A DNA stretch of 6,317 nt from JAWVZU01 sp033722075 (GTDB lineage: Bacteria; Pseudomonadota; Gammaproteobacteria; Xanthomonadales; SZUA-38): the NCBI GenBank assembly GCA_033722075.1, contig JAWVZU010000231.1, forward strand, positions 1 through 6,317, in the 5' to 3' direction. The notes below the pieces were generated by a model. The model was not told the DNA's origin and ran no database searches. It saw only the letters and a list, made by a program, of their open reading frames with translations. Below, piece after piece: positions 3,967 through 6,317 of this stretch. Within the stretch, counting starts at the first letter, position 1, and every line of letters starts with the position of its first letter. The position numbers and the translations under genes are program-made.

Positions 3967-6317
3967 ATGGGCTACTCATTTACCGAAAGAAAACGCATCC
4001 GGAAAGATTTTGGAAAGCGCGAGACGGTGCTGGAAACGCCGTTTCTGCTGTCGACCCAGATCGATTCCTATCGCCGGTTCCTGCAGGACGATACGAGCGC
4101 CGACGAGCGTTCTGATTATGGTCTGCACGGGGCCCTGAATTCGGTCTTTCCGATCGCCAGCTATTCGGGCAATGCCGAACTGCAGTACGTCAGCTACCGG
4201 CTCGGCGAACCGCCTTTCGACGTCAAGGAGTGCAAGCTCCGTGGCCTGAGCTACGGCGCCCCGCTGCGGGTGACCGTGCGCCTGGTCATCTATGACAAGG
4301 AGAGCAAGGAAAAGAAGGTCAAGGACATCAAGGAGCAGGAAGTCTACATGGGCGAGCTCCCGCTGATGACCGATACGGGCACCTTCATAGTCAACGGCAC
4401 CGAGCGGGTCATCGTCTCCCAGCTGCACCGGTCGCCGGGGGTCTTCTTCGACCACGACAAGGGCAAGACCCATTCTTCGGGCAAGCTGCTCTACAGCGCG
4501 CGGGTGATTCCCTACCGCGGGTCGTGGCTGGACTTCGAGTTCGATCCCAAGGACGGCATCTTCACCCGGATCGACCGTCGCCGGAAGCTGCCGGTGACGA
4601 TCCTGCTGCGTGCCCTGGGCATGGACGACGAGCAGATCCTCGAGACCTTCTTCGAGACCAACAAGCTGAAACTCCTGAAGGAAGGCGCCGAGCTGGAGCT
4701 GATTCCGGAGCGTCTGCGGGGCGAGACTGCGGCTTTCGACATCAAGTCCGGCAAGAAAGTGATCGTCGAGAAGGGCAAGCGGATCACCGCGCGGCACGTC
4801 CGTCAGCTGGCCGAGGCCAACGTCAAGAAGCTGAAGGTGACCGACGAGTATCTCGAAGGCCGGATCCTGGCGAAGAACATCGCCGACCCGGAGACCGGGG
4901 AGCTGATCGGCAAGGCCAACGACGAACTGACCAACGAGCAGATCGAGAAGCTGCGCGAGGCCGGCACCAAGTCTTTCGAGGTGCTGTTCGTCAACGACCT
5001 CGACCGGGGCCCCTATATCTCGAACACGCTGCGCATCGATTCGACCACCACCGAGCTGGAAGCGCTGGTCGAGATCTATCGCATGATGCGCCCGGGCGAG
5101 CCGCCGACAAAGGAAGCGGCACAGAACCTGTTCACCAACCTGTTCTTCAGCCCGGAGCGGTACGACCTGTCCGCGGTCGGTCGCATGAAGTTCAACCGGC
5201 GGGTCGGGCGCTCGGAGCCGGAAGGCCCGGGTACGCTGGACGCGGATGACATCATTGCCGTGCTGCGGGTCCTGATCGACATCCGCAACGGCAACGGCAC
5301 CGTCGACGACATCGACCACCTCGGCAACCGGCGCGTACGCAGCGTCGGCGAGATGGCGGAGAACACTTTCCGCGTCGGCCTGGTTCGTGTCGAGCGTGCG
5401 GTCAAGGAACGGTTGTCACTGGCGGAAAGCGAAGGCTTGACGCCGCAGGAGCTGATCAACGCGAAGCCGGTGGCGGCGGCGGTGAAGGAATTCTTCGGCT
5501 CGTCGCAGCTCAGCCAGTTCATGGATCAGAATAATCCGCTTTCCGAGGTGACCCACAAGCGCCGCGTGTCGGCCCTGGGTCCCGGCGGTCTGACCCGTGA
5601 GCGAGCCGGTTTCGAAGTTCGCGACGTGCACCCGACCCACTATGGTCGGGTCTGCCCGATCGAGACTCCGGAAGGCCCGAACATCGGCCTGATCAATTCG
5701 CTGGCCGTGTACGCGCGGACCAACGAGTACGGCTTCCTGGAAACGCCCTATCGCAAGGTCGAGAAAGGCAAGGTGACCGAGGATGTCGTCTACCTGTCGG
5801 CCATCGAGGAGGGCGAATTCGTCATTGCCCAGGCCAACTCGGAACTGAACAAGGACAAGAGCTTCGCCGACGAGCTCGTCTCCTGCCGGCACCAGGGTGA
5901 ATTCACCATGAAGCCGCCCGGCGAGGTCCAGTACATGGATGTCTCGCCGAAGCAGATCGTGTCGGTGGCGGCATCGCTGATTCCGTTCCTCGAGCACGAC
6001 GACGCCAACCGGGCCCTGATGGGTTCCAACATGCAGCGCCAGGCCGTGCCGACCCTGCGGGCCGAAAAGCCCCTGGTGGGTACCGGCATGGAGCGGGTGG
6101 TTGCCACCGACTCCGGCGTGACGGTCGTCGCCCAGCGTGGCGGGATCGTGGATGCGGTGGACGCGGGTCGGATCGTGGTCCGGGTCAATGAAGACGAGAC
6201 TGGCGAAGACGATCCGGGCGTCGACATCTACAATCTTATCAAGTACCAGCGCTCGAACCAGAACACCTGCATGAACCAGCGTCCGCTGGTCAAGGTCGGG
6301 GACGTGGTCTCGGCGCG
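3967..6317 (+). CDS. rpoB: DNA-directed RNA polymerase beta subunit (partial, 3' end outside window)
   Basis: This is the catalytic-core beta subunit that, with beta', forms the active site and the rifampicin pocket. 783 codons are present without a stop; the E. coli protein has 1342, so roughly the first 58% is here. It opens MGYSFTERKRIRKDFGKRE, the usual gammaproteobacterial N-terminus. The protrusion and lobe regions are recognisable (KEQEVYMGELPLMTDTGTF, ERLRGETAAFDI). The rifampicin cluster begins GSSQLSQFMDQNNP at residue 511, with D520, H530 and S535 equivalent to E. coli D516, H526 and S531, all wild type. PIETPEGPNIGL follows. The lysines and acidic pair that complete the beta active-site contribution lie beyond the window. 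The Shine-Dalgarno is weak (GAGG at 3951-3954, 12 bases before the ATG), so the start rests on homology. Confidence 0.98.
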   Translation, partial: MGYSFTERKRIRKDFGKRETVLETPFLLSTQIDSYRRFLQDDTSADERSDYGLHGALNSVFPIASYSGNAELQYVSYRLGEPPFDVKECKLRGLSYGAPLRVTVRLVIYDKESKEKKVKDIKEQEVYMGELPLMTDTGTFIVNGTERVIVSQLHRSPGVFFDHDKGKTHSSGKLLYSARVIPYRGSWLDFEFDPKDGIFTRIDRRRKLPVTILLRALGMDDEQILETFFETNKLKLLKEGAELELIPERLRGETAAFDIKSGKKVIVEKGKRITARHVRQLAEANVKKLKVTDEYLEGRILAKNIADPETGELIGKANDELTNEQIEKLREAGTKSFEVLFVNDLDRGPYISNTLRIDSTTTELEALVEIYRMMRPGEPPTKEAAQNLFTNLFFSPERYDLSAVGRMKFNRRVGRSEPEGPGTLDADDIIAVLRVLIDIRNGNGTVDDIDHLGNRRVRSVGEMAENTFRVGLVRVERAVKERLSLAESEGLTPQELINAKPVAAAVKEFFGSSQLSQFMDQNNPLSEVTHKRRVSALGPGGLTRERAGFEVRDVHPTHYGRVCPIETPEGPNIGLINSLAVYARTNEYGFLETPYRKVEKGKVTEDVVYLSAIEEGEFVIAQANSELNKDKSFADELVSCRHQGEFTMKPPGEVQYMDVSPKQIVSVAASLIPFLEHDDANRALMGSNMQRQAVPTLRAEKPLVGTGMERVVATDSGVTVVAQRGGIVDAVDAGRIVVRVNEDETGEDDPGVDIYNLIKYQRSNQNTCMNQRPLVKVGDVVSA

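Noticed and set aside
4524..5249. 241-residue + strand frame inside rpoB
   Set aside because: It is an out-of-frame reading of rpoB with Arg/Gly/Asp-rich shadow composition.
3976..5319. 447-residue open frame on the minus strand
   Set aside because: It lies wholly opposite rpoB, which is unmistakable on the + strand. Long antisense frames are usual in GC-rich coding DNA, and the peptide has low-complexity, Leu/Asp/Val-rich shadow composition.
5497..5580. Rifampicin-resistance substitutions in rpoB
   Set aside because: The residues equivalent to E. coli Q513, D516, H526, R529 and S531 are all wild type; the only difference seen here is a conservative Ile/Val exchange.

Overview
This is a conserved housekeeping block. 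In order it carries the 3' end of an elongation factor Tu gene, tRNA-Trp, secE, nusG, rplK (L11), rplA (L1), rplJ (L10), rplL (L7/L12) and the first 783 codons of rpoB, all on the + strand. Gene order, the three-helix type of SecE, and RpoB residues that follow the E. coli protein closely (constant +4 offset in the rifampicin region) point to a GC-rich gammaproteobacterium. The genus cannot be fixed from this window.

Layout: tuf ends at 59 and is followed by a hairpin with a short T run (97-125). tRNA-Trp (149-224, CCA encoded) lies only 28 nt before secE, and secE is followed by nusG with the nusG Shine-Dalgarno overlapping the secE stop. A 226-nt gap (1170-1395) precedes rplK, which overlaps rplA by one base. 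A 293-nt gap (2520-2812) precedes rplJ, and rplL follows 37 nt later. A strong hairpin plus T run (3795-3823) sits between rplL and rpoB and fits the classical partial attenuator that lowers polymerase subunit synthesis relative to L7/L12. rpoB runs off the window.

The genes serve translation (EF-Tu, tRNA-Trp, L11, L1, L10, L12: the L1 stalk, and the L11/L10-L12 factor-binding stalk), transcription (NusG, RpoB) and protein export (SecE). Control is visible in the leaders: a likely L1-binding operator just upstream of the rplK ribosome binding site, and a recognisable L10-leader RNA upstream of rplJ.

The most interesting observation is that both ribosomal-protein leaders also carry copies of the same element of about 97-99 nt (1242-1338 and 2532-2630), in the same orientation. 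Each copy folds into three successive hairpins. Many differences between the copies are compensatory base-pair changes, so the structure rather than the sequence is conserved. Each copy ends 8 nt before the respective operator. I cannot name a known family for it; it could be a dispersed structured repeat or a shared leader module. Apart from this, the window is ordinary and I see no mobile element, CRISPR array or defence system.
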